Shown: in pieces, positions 12,511 to 22,360 of the stretch
Position numbering within the stretch: position 1 is the first letter of the stretch
How the letters are laid out: each line of letters begins with the position of its first letter
Source: Glandiceps talaboti
Taxonomy: Eukaryota; Hemichordata; Enteropneusta; Spengelidae
DNA length: 64,000 nt
Assembly (NCBI RefSeq): GCF_964340395.1
Contig: NC_135555.1
Coordinates: 4,109,501 to 4,173,500 of the forward strand
Reading direction: 5' to 3'
The notes under the pieces: model-generated
Seen by the model: only the letters and a program-made list of their open reading frames with translations
What the model was told of the DNA's origin: nothing
The model's database searches: none
Translations under genes and position numbers: made by a program

Positions 12511-15500
12511 ATGGAAGCTCCACAAGAAGAAGCGCAGCAGCAGCAGCAAGTTGAAGCAACCACCGAAGGTCAAGAGGCTGCATCTACTGCAGCAGGTGAC
12601 AGCCTTGCTGCAGCAACATCCATTAGTGTGCTAGAAAACTATCTACAGAATTTCTCCAAGGAGTTGTCTTCAGAGCAACAGGCTGAGGGTGCTATAGCTG
12701 CTCAGGTAGCTGCACAGCAATCACAACAACAGGATGCTGGTGATGGTGCAGCAGAAGGTGCTGCTGCTGGTGATGAGACAGTTGCTGCTGGTGGAGGAGG
12801 TGATGCAGCTGCTGCTGTTACTGCAGCCGAACAAGAAGATGTTACTCAAACGCTTCAACTGCTTGCAAATGCTTCAGCTGAGATTGCACCACCTGTGATT
12901 GAAAGTGAAGAAGCTGTTAGTGATCCACAACAAATGGCAGTGAACACTGAAGGAATTACAGTGGTTCATGGCCAAGAACATCAACAGCTGACAACAGCAC
13001 AAGGTGTGCCAGTTACCACAGCAGGAGTTGTTGGCATTGACCAACAACAAGTTGTTATGGTTGGAGATATGCAGCCACCTACGCAGCAAGTCCTCATGGT
13101 CGCTATGCAGCAAGATCCAAATGCACCAGCTGAGCAACAAAGTATTGGTCACATGGCTGTATCAGATGTAGCCACTGGTTTGGTTGGTCAACAAACAATC
13201 TATCATACAGCTACCAGCACTGGCGTGACACAGTCTGACGGACAAAACACTCAGGTAATCACCATCATTCAACCTGGTGAAGATGGACAGGGTCAGACAG
13301 TAGTTACCATCGCACCATCTGTCGGAGATGGCACATCTCAGACCATTGGAGATGAGGTGATTCATCATGCTGTGGAACAGGTAACAGGTAGTGGGGAGAC
13401 ATACACTGAACTAGCAACAGTCAAGCCTGAACCTGAAGAGGGTGAAAACAGAGAGGGCGAAGATGACAAAGACAAACGAGTACCACTTAAAAAGAGATCA
13501 GTAAATTCAAACGGTACCCCACTAGACACTGTCAATGTGTCTGAAATACAGCAGACTGAAGGTGACAAAACACAGGAAGGTGAAAGGATTATTATCATAA
13601 CCCAAGTTGAACACCAGGAAAATGGGGGAGCTGTGGGAGAGGCTGGAGGCTCACAGGATCCAGAGGGTAAAGGTTCACAAGATGCTTCTGTGTATGACTT
13701 CTATGAAGGTGAAGATGATGATGCCCCTGTCACTACACCATCTAAAGATGAAAAGGGGGATACACCAAAACGCAAGAAGCGCCAGTACCAGATTCCGAAG
13801 TTTGATGATGGTAGGCTGATTGATCACGTTTTTAACAGAGTCAAAAAGGTACCACCGAGTCCTAGAGAACCCAAGACCCATGAGTGTGATATTTGTGGTC
13901 GTACATTTCGTACATCTACATTGTTACGTAACCATCACAACACTCACACAGGCACCAAACCATACAAGTGTGAGCTCTGTCAGCGAGCTTTTGGTACAAG
14001 CGGTGAGCTAGCCAGACACACAAAATACATCCATACTCATGAAAAACCTCACAAGTGCCCCCTCTGTGATTACATCAGTGTGGAGAGTAGCAAGATCAAG
14101 CGTCATATGAGGTCCCATACTGGTGAGAAGCCATTCAAGTGCCAGCTATGCAGTTATGCAAGTACCGATAACTACAAGCTGAAACGTCATATGCGAGTTC
14201 ATACAGGAGAAAAGCCATTCAAATGTCCTGACTGCGACATGGCCTTTTCTCAGAAGAGTAGTCTGAAGGAGCATCGCTGGAAGCATTCTGGTAACCGACC
14301 AACTCACAAGTGTGACTTCTGTGATGTGACCTTTGGCCGTATAGCTGACATGAAAGCCCACATCCGGAAGATGCATACTCCTGGTGATCCATTGATCTGT
14401 AAAGTTTGTGAGAATGGTTTCTCTGATCGTTACAGCTATATGCAGCACATCAAAACACATCGTGGAGAGAAGATCTACAAATGTGGCCAGTGTGGTTATT
14501 CCTGTCCTCAGAAGAGACACCTCTTGACCCATATGAGGGTTCATACTGGAGAACGTCCTTTCACCTGCAAGGACTGTGGGGAGAGCTTCAAGCATAAACC
14601 AACGCTGATCCATCACGAGAAGACCAAACATGATCCCAACTACCAAGATGATGGTTCAGATGGTGCACTGCAGTGCGATAAATGTGAAAAATCGTTCTCA
14701 CGTACCAGCGCTCTGAAGAACCATCAGAAGAAACACGAAACCATTCTGGTAGCAACCCCAGAGACCAGTGAAAAACGCAAAGCTGAAGAATCTCCTGAAG
14801 GATATTCTTCACCAAGAAAGATGACACGTTCACAAGCCAGGGTAGCCAGTGCTGCTGCCGTTTCAGAGGGGCAGGTGATACACCAGATAGATCCTACAAC
14901 AGTTTCTGGTATTGAGGGCGCTGTGGTAGACGTACAGGGTATCCAAGGAACTGTTATTGGTGTGGATGCTGAAGGTGGTGGCCTTGTCATTCGTGTTGAT
15001 AGTGGTGCCATGGGTGTTGTCAGCACTCCTGATGAAGAAGAACAAGAAGAAGAACACATGGAGACGGGTGAGGCTACAGCAGGTAAATTGAATAGCAATT
15101 GCCTTCTGTTTTTTTTTCACATCTCATATTGATATATATAACTTGGTATACCTAAAATGTCTATGCTGGAGTAACCAGTGCTCAGTGCATTATATATAGA
15201 GCAGTACAAATAAAACAGTATTTAGTAAGACATTGATGAGCCGTAAATATATGTATATAGCTCAGTATAGGTCAACTGACAAGAGCAGTGCTGAACACAA
15301 CAGGATTGTGATTGAAGAGAGAGGGCTTTGTTTACATTAATTCATTTTTTTTAGCTTCCCCTCAATAACAATCATTTTGTGTTCAGCTGTAAAAGTGTTG
15401 TTATCTATCTAGTAAAACAACAACCTAAACTTGCAAACTGATCAACAAATACTTTGTTTATATTAGAAATCATAAAATAGTTTCACCCATATAATTGAAC

Positions 15501-16297
15501 TTTGGAAGTGACTTGTTTTTTGATTCTGAAACTTGACAAATCGTGTAACTCTTTCACTTCATAATTCTGAATAAGTGGAATGATGGTCATGGTCAAATCT
15601 CACTAATTTGTATTTTTATGTATGTACGTACCAGAGATAACTTGCTCTGTGGCATGCTTACTAGTGGTATTTGCAATGCATTGCAATACCAAATACAGTA
15701 TTGCATGCCTGCATGCAAATGACATGCAAATGAAGGGACAATAATGCGTTGAACGTGAAAGCGTGTGATTGCACATTATCATTTTTATGGAAATTTGATG
15801 TTTTGGATAAATATGTAATAATAACAGAACCTCATTCGGTGCGAGTTCCAATGTGGATACTTTGGGGTATTTGTATGAGTGGTTGCAGTGTTTTTCTACT
15901 GTCACAGTAAACACTGCAAGCACTCATGCAAATACCCCAAGTATGCTACACTTATACTCTTGTGTCACAGGATTCTGTCATATTACTCACCTTACAAGAT
16001 CATATTGAAAAATTAGTCCGAGTTTATTCTAAAGGATGTTTTGATGTTTGTTTTTTTGGAACAGGTGAAGTACAAGAAACAGAGCACATAGAACAGACAG
16101 ACCAGCAAATGGTAGCCCAAATAGAAGAACAGCAAGCTGAAGCATCCCTTGACACTGCCCAACAACCACATCCAATTGCTGCAGCCATAGCAGCATCAAA
16201 TGTGCAAGTAAGCCAACAAGTGGAACAGGAAGGTGGAGAGGAGGAAACAGAAGAAGGAGAGGGTGGAACCATATATCTGTTTGTTGAAGAACAGTAA
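12511..16297 (+). CDS. CTCF: CTCF-type zinc-finger insulator protein
   Basis: Two coding exons, 12511-15082 and 16065-16297, joined in phase 1 (AG|GTAAAT donor, TTGGAACAG acceptor), encode 934 residues. The start codon lies 22 nt after the acceptor at 12488, so the 5' UTR is split. Order of parts: a Q/A-rich acidic N-terminus, a SVYDFYE motif at 393-399 matching the CTCF segment known to bind the cohesin SA2-SCC1 surface, a basic stretch (PKRKKR), ten C2H2 fingers at about 457-743, a basic patch and an acidic C-terminal tail. Fingers align one by one with vertebrate CTCF fingers 2-11. Linkers such as THTGTKPYKC and the IHTHEKPHKC step are diagnostic. CTCF binds DNA in the nucleus, stops cohesin loop extrusion and acts as an insulator. 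Human CTCF has 727 residues, so the extra length here is mostly N-terminal. Finger 1 is missing or eroded. Amniote CTCFL is the only alternative name and is unlikely in an invertebrate. Confidence 0.9.
13879..14739 (+). other. Ten-finger C2H2 array of CTCF
   Basis: Residues 457-743 hold ten complete C2H2 fingers within a single exon. Compared with vertebrate fingers 2-11, the recognition helices of fingers 3, 4 and 5 (TSGELARH, VESSKIKRH, TDNYKLKRH) and 9 (PQKRHLLTH) are nearly unchanged, whereas fingers 6 and 7 differ clearly. The last finger ends in His where the human one ends in Cys. Upstream, a stretch beginning RQYQIPKFDDGRLIDHVF occupies the place of finger 1 but has neither Cys pair nor His pair. 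Confidence 0.85.
15083..16064 (+). other. CTCF terminal intron
   Basis: GT-AG intron of 982 bp between the finger exon and the short C-terminal exon. If it were retained, translation would run 15 residues past the donor and stop at 15132, removing the conserved acidic tail. It contains the hairpin at 15858-15943. Confidence 0.8.
15858..15943. repeat. 86-bp near-perfect hairpin in the CTCF intron
   Basis: The arms 15858-15893 (TACTTTGGGGTATTTGTATG...) and 15909-15943 are complementary at almost every position. The loop is itself palindromic (TACTGT-C-ACAGTA). The fold is pre-miRNA-sized, but a second related hairpin at 22232-22360 with the same TGGGTATTTGCA arm suggests a MITE family. It lies about 120 nt before the last CTCF exon, on the transcribed strand. 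Confidence 0.75.
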
Positions 16298-17429
16298 TTT
16301 TTTTTTAACTTGAAGTTTTACTAGTTAGTTGTGTGCATGATGACTAAGCTTTCTTATAGTCTATGTCTGTCAGGAAGTTTAGTGATAGAATCAATGTAGG
16401 TAGAATTTCACAGATTGGCTTTGAAATAGTTTTGTTTTAATTTCAATGACTGCAACAAAAAATAATTTCAAGTGAAATAAAAAGAGTAATGTGGTATTGA
16501 ATGTTACAAATTCAAAATTCTTTGAAATGTATGCACATACTACCAAACATCTACAAATTCTGAAATTATGGTTTTAAAAGCTTTGGTCAAGTCATCAGTG
16601 TAGTTTCTAGAACCATGGTCCATGGAAAGTGTACATTTTTTTTATATCGTGGCTGAAAACCAAAAGTTTGTTTTTGTGGCAGTCGTCACTAAGGTAGGAC
16701 AATGTGCATGCTTAAGTACAATGTAACAGGTTTTGATAAATAGTTAGGGCCCACGGTATCTGTGTACTTATTCTTTTATCTTATATTCAGGTTCACTCAG
16801 AAAAAAACTCCTCTCACCACATATTCTTTTGGAACAAAGCTAAATTTGCCACAGGTACATTGTTAGGTTGTATATTCATGGTATTCTAAGGAGAAGTTAG
16901 ATTATTTCAATATACAAAATTACCCCCTCATAATTATTGTGCTGACAACATGTTTCACTACATGTATTCAATGGTATACAGAAGGTTATGCAAGTTGTGC
17001 AAGTGATAAAAGTGTGAAGTAGTTTAGATGTATCAATATCAAGTTTAAGTGTACCAGTGCTTGCTGTCAATCAAATTTCATATACTGTCAGTCTAATATG
17101 AGAGTAGTTTGCATTTCAATTGTAATATTCATATTTAAAGAAAATCTAAAAAAATCTAAAAACAAAAAAAGTATTTGAACTATTTCCTTATATAGCTTGC
17201 TAAATGTTTAGCTGGTTGACAAGACTCATACCCCCTCTTAGTGATTGCTTTATCGTCGATTCTCATTGTCATCGAATTGATTGGAGATTTGAAAATAGTG
17301 TTGCTTTTACAAGATTATAACAGAAATCTGCAAATTTGTTTGGTTCTGTATTTGTTGACACTTCAGAAGTTTTAGGTCGTGCTTCTGCCACATTATAAAA
17401 TGTTATTACCAGTGCAGGTTTACATCATC
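16298..17429 (+). other. Probable CTCF 3' UTR start and 3' flank
   Basis: Non-coding sequence after the CTCF stop codon. AATAAA occurs at about 16477, so a short 3' UTR is possible. Further AATAAA hexamers near 18225 and 19183 allow a longer one. The 3' end cannot be fixed from sequence. Confidence 0.45.
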
Positions 17430-17795
17430 TACAACCCATAACACCAAAGTAAAGTGTTCTCTGTATATACCACAATTATTTATAGCAGCCATATCAACTA
17501 CAACCCTTAACACCAAAGTAAAGTGTTTTCTGTATATACCACAATCGTTTATAGCATCTATATCAACTACAACCCATAACACCAAAGTAAAGTGTTTTCT
17601 GTACTACCACAATCGTTTATAGCATCCATATCAAGTATAAAAGTATGCTGTTTGATTTGTTAATTGACATTACAAAGGCCACAAGCCAGGCTTGTAAATA
17701 AACCAATTGAAACAGTATACTTTTACACTTGATGTGAATGCTATAAACGAGTGTAACACATAGAGAGAATGTTTTACTTTGGTGTTATGAATTGT
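17430..17795. repeat. Fold-back element with a triplicated left arm
   Basis: A unit of 69 bp (TACAACCCATAACACCAAAG..., then ...CAATCGTTTATAGCATCCAT) occurs three times in tandem from 17430. It returns once in inverted orientation at about 17730-17795 (...ATGCTATAAACGAGTGT..., TTTGGTGTTATGAATTGT). The centre is also symmetric (AAAAGTATGCTGTTT against AAACAGTATACTTTT). It looks like a MITE whose left arm has been amplified. It may lie in the CTCF 3' UTR. Confidence 0.75.
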
Positions 17796-19300
17796 ACAAA
17801 CCCTTTGACATGAATTTAAGAGACCCAGACTACAATGGATCTAATGTACATGTTAGAGCTCAACCAAATAATGGGTGCTTCATGCATCTTAACTCGATGA
17901 GAATTTCAAATGTGTGCTTTTGTTTCAATATGACTGTTCTAGATGTCTTGTAGGCACTTACATCCATCCATGTCACTTACCTGTACATTGAACTAGTTGT
18001 ATCCTGCCCCTTGATAGCGACAGGGTCAGATTTTGCACCAAGAACAGAGAAAAGGATCATCATCGCTGAATCAGATGTATGTGTAAACTATTGATGAACA
18101 AAATTGTATTTCTCAGCCCAACTTACCCAATTGACTTTTTGAAGGTATATTTTATATGTGTTTGGAAATTCTTGGTTCATTGATATTAGAGCCCCCCCCC
18201 CCCCCCCTTCCGATTTGTCATGTACCAAATAAAGTCAATTATTAGACTGCTGTAGAGATGTACATGATTGTATCCATTGGGCGTAGATATAAAAAAACAG
18301 GATATTATCGTGCTGTATGATATTGCCATACTCGTATGTATTACTTACACAATGTGTACTCCAATATCAATATTCAAGCTATTGTTTGAGTGTATGGATT
18401 AAAAATTATCACTTAACTTAATATCTCTCTACTAGCTTGACTTGAATCTATGCCTTCTGTCTGATTATATATAATATTTGAATATGAAATTCATCAACTT
18501 TAGATTGAAAAGTTCACTTAGACTTACTTTAGATTTGTAGAAATGTAAGCCATGTAACTAAATTGCTACAGTAGCTTAGAAATATCTCTTCTCAAAGTGT
18601 TGCAGGAAAAAAAAGAAAATGAAATGTCCAGGTGTTCCTTCTACTTATATAATGCCTTACTAGGGGTTAGCGAGTGTGTTTATGTAAGCAGACCAATGGT
18701 TGAACCTTTCACACTAAAAATGAAAAGGATGAATTGTGATGGACCAAGCACATAGAAGTTCTTCTCAGACATGTATTTACTAGCGCAAACTTTTTTTATT
18801 GTATTTTAGTAAAGGATAGTGTCATTATAGATGAAATTTGGCGCAAATTGTCGTACTTGTTTAGATTTGTGTTAGAATGTCCTGTGTTTGTGTAGACAGT
18901 TTTTTCTTACATTAGGTGAAGTGTGGATTTCTTGCTAGTTGATATGTATCATTGTTTTTAGCTTGCAAAAAATGCTAACTTTTTGTAACTATATTGATAT
19001 CATGTAGAATTCCTAAGTATGATGTATGTAGTATGTAGTATTTCAGTGTGATGCGATTTGTCAGTATCTAGTTCTGATCCACATTTGACAATTATGATAG
19101 ACATCGCACTTCTAATATTCTGTTAAGTATTGCTAGTATGTAGTATCATCGACATGTATTCTTTTCACTTCAGCTATCATAAATAAACGGTTTCTAAAAT
19201 ATGACTGGGTGTAAAACCTTTGTTTATATGTTGCAAAGTACTTGTACAGTTGTTGAAGCCTTTAGCTATTCAGTTGGCATACAAAGTATACTTCATTGAC
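17796..19300. other. Non-coding, CTCF 3' side
   Basis: AT-rich with a C16 run at 18192-18207. AATAAA hexamers occur at about 18225 and 19183. The latter, in CATAAATAAACGG, is followed shortly by a more neutral sequence and is a candidate distal polyadenylation signal. No ORF was recognised. Confidence 0.45.
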
Positions 19301-19471
19301 CAGTGTACCCTCTAACAATAACCAAATTTTGTTGTTGTGAGTCAAAATGATAAAAACTGGCATTTCTTGTGAGTCACCACATAGAAAGAGATAGGGGAAC
19401 ACCAAATTTTGATGTGTCACTATAAATAGTGTGCGTCAGTGCCACATCAAATTGGCTTAGAAGGCACACTG
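19301..19471 (-). mobile_element. hAT-like MITE, CAGTGTGCCC type, copy 1
   Basis: It begins CAGTGTACCCTCTAA and ends TTAGAAGGCACACTG, which are imperfect terminal inverted repeats. The reverse complement matches the 173-bp element at 62403-62575 along its whole length, including TTGTTGTTGTGAGTCAAAA and CTGGCATTTCTTGTGAGTCA. CAGTG ends are typical of hAT elements. Flanking 8-mers TCATTGAC and TCCCTAAC are only partly alike. Confidence 0.8.
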
Positions 19472-19485
19472 TCCCTAACCCTACT

Positions 19486-19606
19486 CTGTGTGTGTGTGTG
19501 TGTGTGTGTATTATATACAGTATGTATGTATGTATGTATGTATGTATGTATGTATGTATGTATGTATGTATGTATGTATGTATGTATGTATGTATGTATG
19601 TATGTA

Positions 19607-19641
<35 letters not shown>

Positions 19642-19814
19642 GTCTGCGTGCGTGCGTATGTATGTATGTATGTATGTATGTATGTATGTAGCAAGTGTCA
19701 CATCTAGATATCTCAGTGATATACTTAATATTTTCAAGACATTGTAAACATCAGTGTTTCTTTTGGTATATTTCCTTGCCAATGTCACTTCTTGTGTACA
19801 CTTCTTAATAAATA

Positions 19815-19845
<31 letters not shown>

Positions 19846-20026
19846 TGTATGTATGTATGTATGTATGTATGTATGTATGTATGTGTGTATGCATGTATGT
19901 ATGTATGTATGTATGTATGTATGTGTGTGTGTATGTACACATGTATGTATGTATGTATGTATGTATGTATGTATGTATGTATGTATGTATGTATGTATGT
20001 ATGTATGTATGCATGTATGCATGCAT
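19486..20026. repeat. GTAT/CTGT/TG compound microsatellites
   Basis: A TG run (about 19486-19509) is followed by GTAT tetranucleotides (19521-19608), CTGT (19609-19637) and again GTAT to about 19690. After 120 bp of unique sequence a second GTAT block runs from about 19815 to 20026 with TGTG interruptions. All long Cys/Tyr/His-rich open frames here, on both strands, are translations of the repeat. Confidence 0.95.
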
Positions 20027-20743
20027 TCACTTTGACTTGGTGCGGTGGATGTTGGTTGACCAACCTTTTGGGAAGGACATCACTGTGCTGAAGGGTAAAT
20101 CCTGTCACATCAACAAACAATTGTAATGCATCAGGCTGTAAACTAGGTAATTCGATCACTCTAAATACTATGTACTAGTGTGACTGTTTGATCTAGGGCT
20201 GGTAAAACTCTGCCACCCTCATCTCCACCTACACACACACGTGCATCTAAGGGTCATCGGAGAACATCTGAAAGAGAAAACTACAGCCATAGGAAAACCA
20301 ACTCAAAAAGAGAAAAACTAAATCATTACATGTCTCTATTTCATTGTGATTTGTGTAGGAAAGGCCACATATGTAGACCATATGGTTTGCATTAAACATC
20401 TATTTTCATCATATACTTTGATATCACTGGCTGGTTCACACCACAAATCACATGAAATTCATCACACCACTCAATAAATTGTAGCTACCATACAAATGGT
20501 GACATGATGTGTGTGTGACTTGTGATAAATCCAGTTGATAAAAATAGCGCCCTCAACGGACAGTAGTTAAATTACTTTGTATTAAAACTAAAAACAATAT
20601 AAAAGTAAGAGTATTTATAATTTATAATTTCCAGAGAGCTCCAGACGCTAACAAAGTACGAATTACAAACTGTGAGGACACAGCAATAATGGCAACAACA
20701 TGAGAGTTGGAGAAGAATGAAAGCTACAAGGAAAGAGGTAAGT
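20027..20743. other. Intergenic, nothing recognised
   Basis: Spacer between the convergent CTCF and TPX2 genes. A CTCF-like motif on the minus strand lies at 20547-20560. No ORF was recognised. Confidence 0.5.
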
Positions 20744-20863
20744 TTAAGAGTACAGTGGAAAACGCAGATGACAAAGACCATGGGGAAGTTTGTTCCAGAC
20801 TGAAGCAGTGTAGGGGAAGAATTGTTCACCAAACTTCTTAGGGAGTGTATATTTTTCATCAAA
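20744..20863 (-). mobile_element. Degenerate retrotransposon RT C-terminal fragment
   Basis: The minus-strand frame reads ...EQFFPYTASVWNKLP..., which fits the short motif (S/Q-FFP-x4-WN-x-LP) found at the very end of non-LTR retrotransposon reverse transcriptases. The frame ends a few codons later, and no RT catalytic core is present nearby, so this is at most a 5'-truncated relic. The resemblance is short and could be coincidence. Confidence 0.4.
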
Positions 20864-20886
20864 GGGCTGTCTTTTTTTCTGTGAAT

Positions 20887-20958
20887 CCCCCCCCCCCCCC
20901 ATAGAAAAAATGTATAAATTACCTATCCTCCTCAGATATTTTTTTTTGCCCCCCCCCC
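20887..20958. repeat. Two poly(C) tracts
   Basis: C14 at 20887-20900 and C10 at 20949-20958, 48 bp apart, in AT-rich surroundings. Confidence 0.9.
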
Positions 20959-21443
20959 ACCCCACCACTTACTTTTTATCTTCATCATCTCAAAATCAAC
21001 ACTGTACGTAGTTACCAGCATTGTTAAAATCATCACTTCTGTTGTAGATAGCAATGTAAGCAGCATCTATCAAACATCAGACTATACTGTCCGGTCAGAT
21101 AATAAAAGTATATTTTTTTACTCAAAATTACATGTAAAGACATGTAGAAAGTAGACAAATAATTTCAGTGTCTCGCTGCTATTTGTTCATATCCTGATAT
21201 CATTAGAATGATATAAACTGTAGATAATGAATACAGATATGGTTGTCAATGTCTTTCACAAGGTGCACATACTAGTATTCACCCTGCCTGTGTGTTGTAC
21301 AAGTTATGCAAGCAAACTATAGAGGGCGCTAATCACCATAACAGATTGGTAACAAAACAATAACTCATAGACAATAGATGGAGAAATTGTCTGTATGTAA
21401 ACAAAAGTTACAAACAAGTTATGAGCAGAGTCATGCATATGTG

Positions 21444-21522
21444 TAATCTGGATGCTAACGTGGTCTGTAACTAAACCATGTGTGGTGTAAATCCCTAATG
21501 ATACCCTATAGGAACTAGACTA
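21444..21522 (+). mobile_element. TAGTCT-family micro-MITE, copy A
   Basis: The sequence runs from TAATCTGGATGCTAACGTGG to TATAGGAACTAGACTA, with ACTAAACCAT and GTGTAAATC inside. The same ordered blocks occur at 33346-33425, 55224-55292 (inverted), 59978-60350 and 61024-61084. Confidence 0.7.
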
Positions 21523-22231
21523 GCATACAGTATGTGCAGCTAGCTGTAAGGTATTTATAGACATTCAAGTAAATTGAGTGAGCAAGATTTGACATGTATT
21601 AAAATAAAAGCACTTCTCAATTGACACACAAAAAAACCCACACACTTGTGTGTTGACCAGGACACAAGTCATTTTCATTTTAAATTTTTGTAAATTTATT
21701 TCCATTGTAACTAAGGTTGGCAAGGTAAAACCTTTCATAGCCTACAGTTGATCATAGGGTCAAATGTCTACTATTGATACACCCTATCACAATACAATAA
21801 CCAACACCATTCAAACCCAATTTTATTAAAATTTTTATTGAAGAATAGCATAAATAAAAATTATTCCAAAAACTTTTACAATACCAAAATATTCAGTAAT
21901 TAAGACAGGGCAGTACCATGGTTATATCAAAATAACTTTCTTACATGACTCAAGTCATTATCAACTTCCTGAATCTAAATGTAACATTTGAGTCTCCTAA
22001 AATGAAATTTAGCCATTGCTAACTTTTGTTATTGTTAGTGGCCTGAATTTGATGAGACAATTCCGTAGATTTACAAAAACGAGTGGTTCTGATGCCATGT
22101 CATTTTAATTTTACATTTGTTTTGTGTGCAAATAATTGTATAACATTTTCTGGTTTAGTGTCTTGTGGATGACAACCAACATTACAGTTTCTGTTTTTAT
22201 AATACTAACATATAACATTATATACTTTGAC
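21523..22231. other. Intergenic, nothing recognised
   Basis: AT-rich spacer in the convergent interval. No ORF or repeat was recognised. Confidence 0.5.
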
Positions 22232-22360
22232 CGATAGTATGACACAAGTGTCAGCATGACGTACTCTGGGTATTTGCACATGTACTTGCTGTGTTTTCTG
22301 CCACTCACAAGAAAGTGCAGCGAAAAGCATGAGTGTAAATACCCAGAATATCACACTATC
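22232..22360. repeat. Hairpin related to the one in the CTCF intron
   Basis: The inverted halves share GATAGTATGA/GATAGTGTGA at the ends and TCTGGGTATTTGCAC/TCTGGGTATTTACAC nearer the centre. The GGGTATTTGCA arm is shared with 15858-15943, so both belong to one family of fold-back elements. Confidence 0.6.

Noticed and set aside
12874-15120. Multiple antisense and frame-shifted ORFs across the CTCF exon
   Set aside because: Shadow frames of the GC-richer CTCF coding exon. None shows its own domain or splice structure.
19374-20159. Cys/Met/Tyr/Val-rich and His/Ile/Thr-rich ORFs
   Set aside because: Direct translations of GTAT/CTGT microsatellites.
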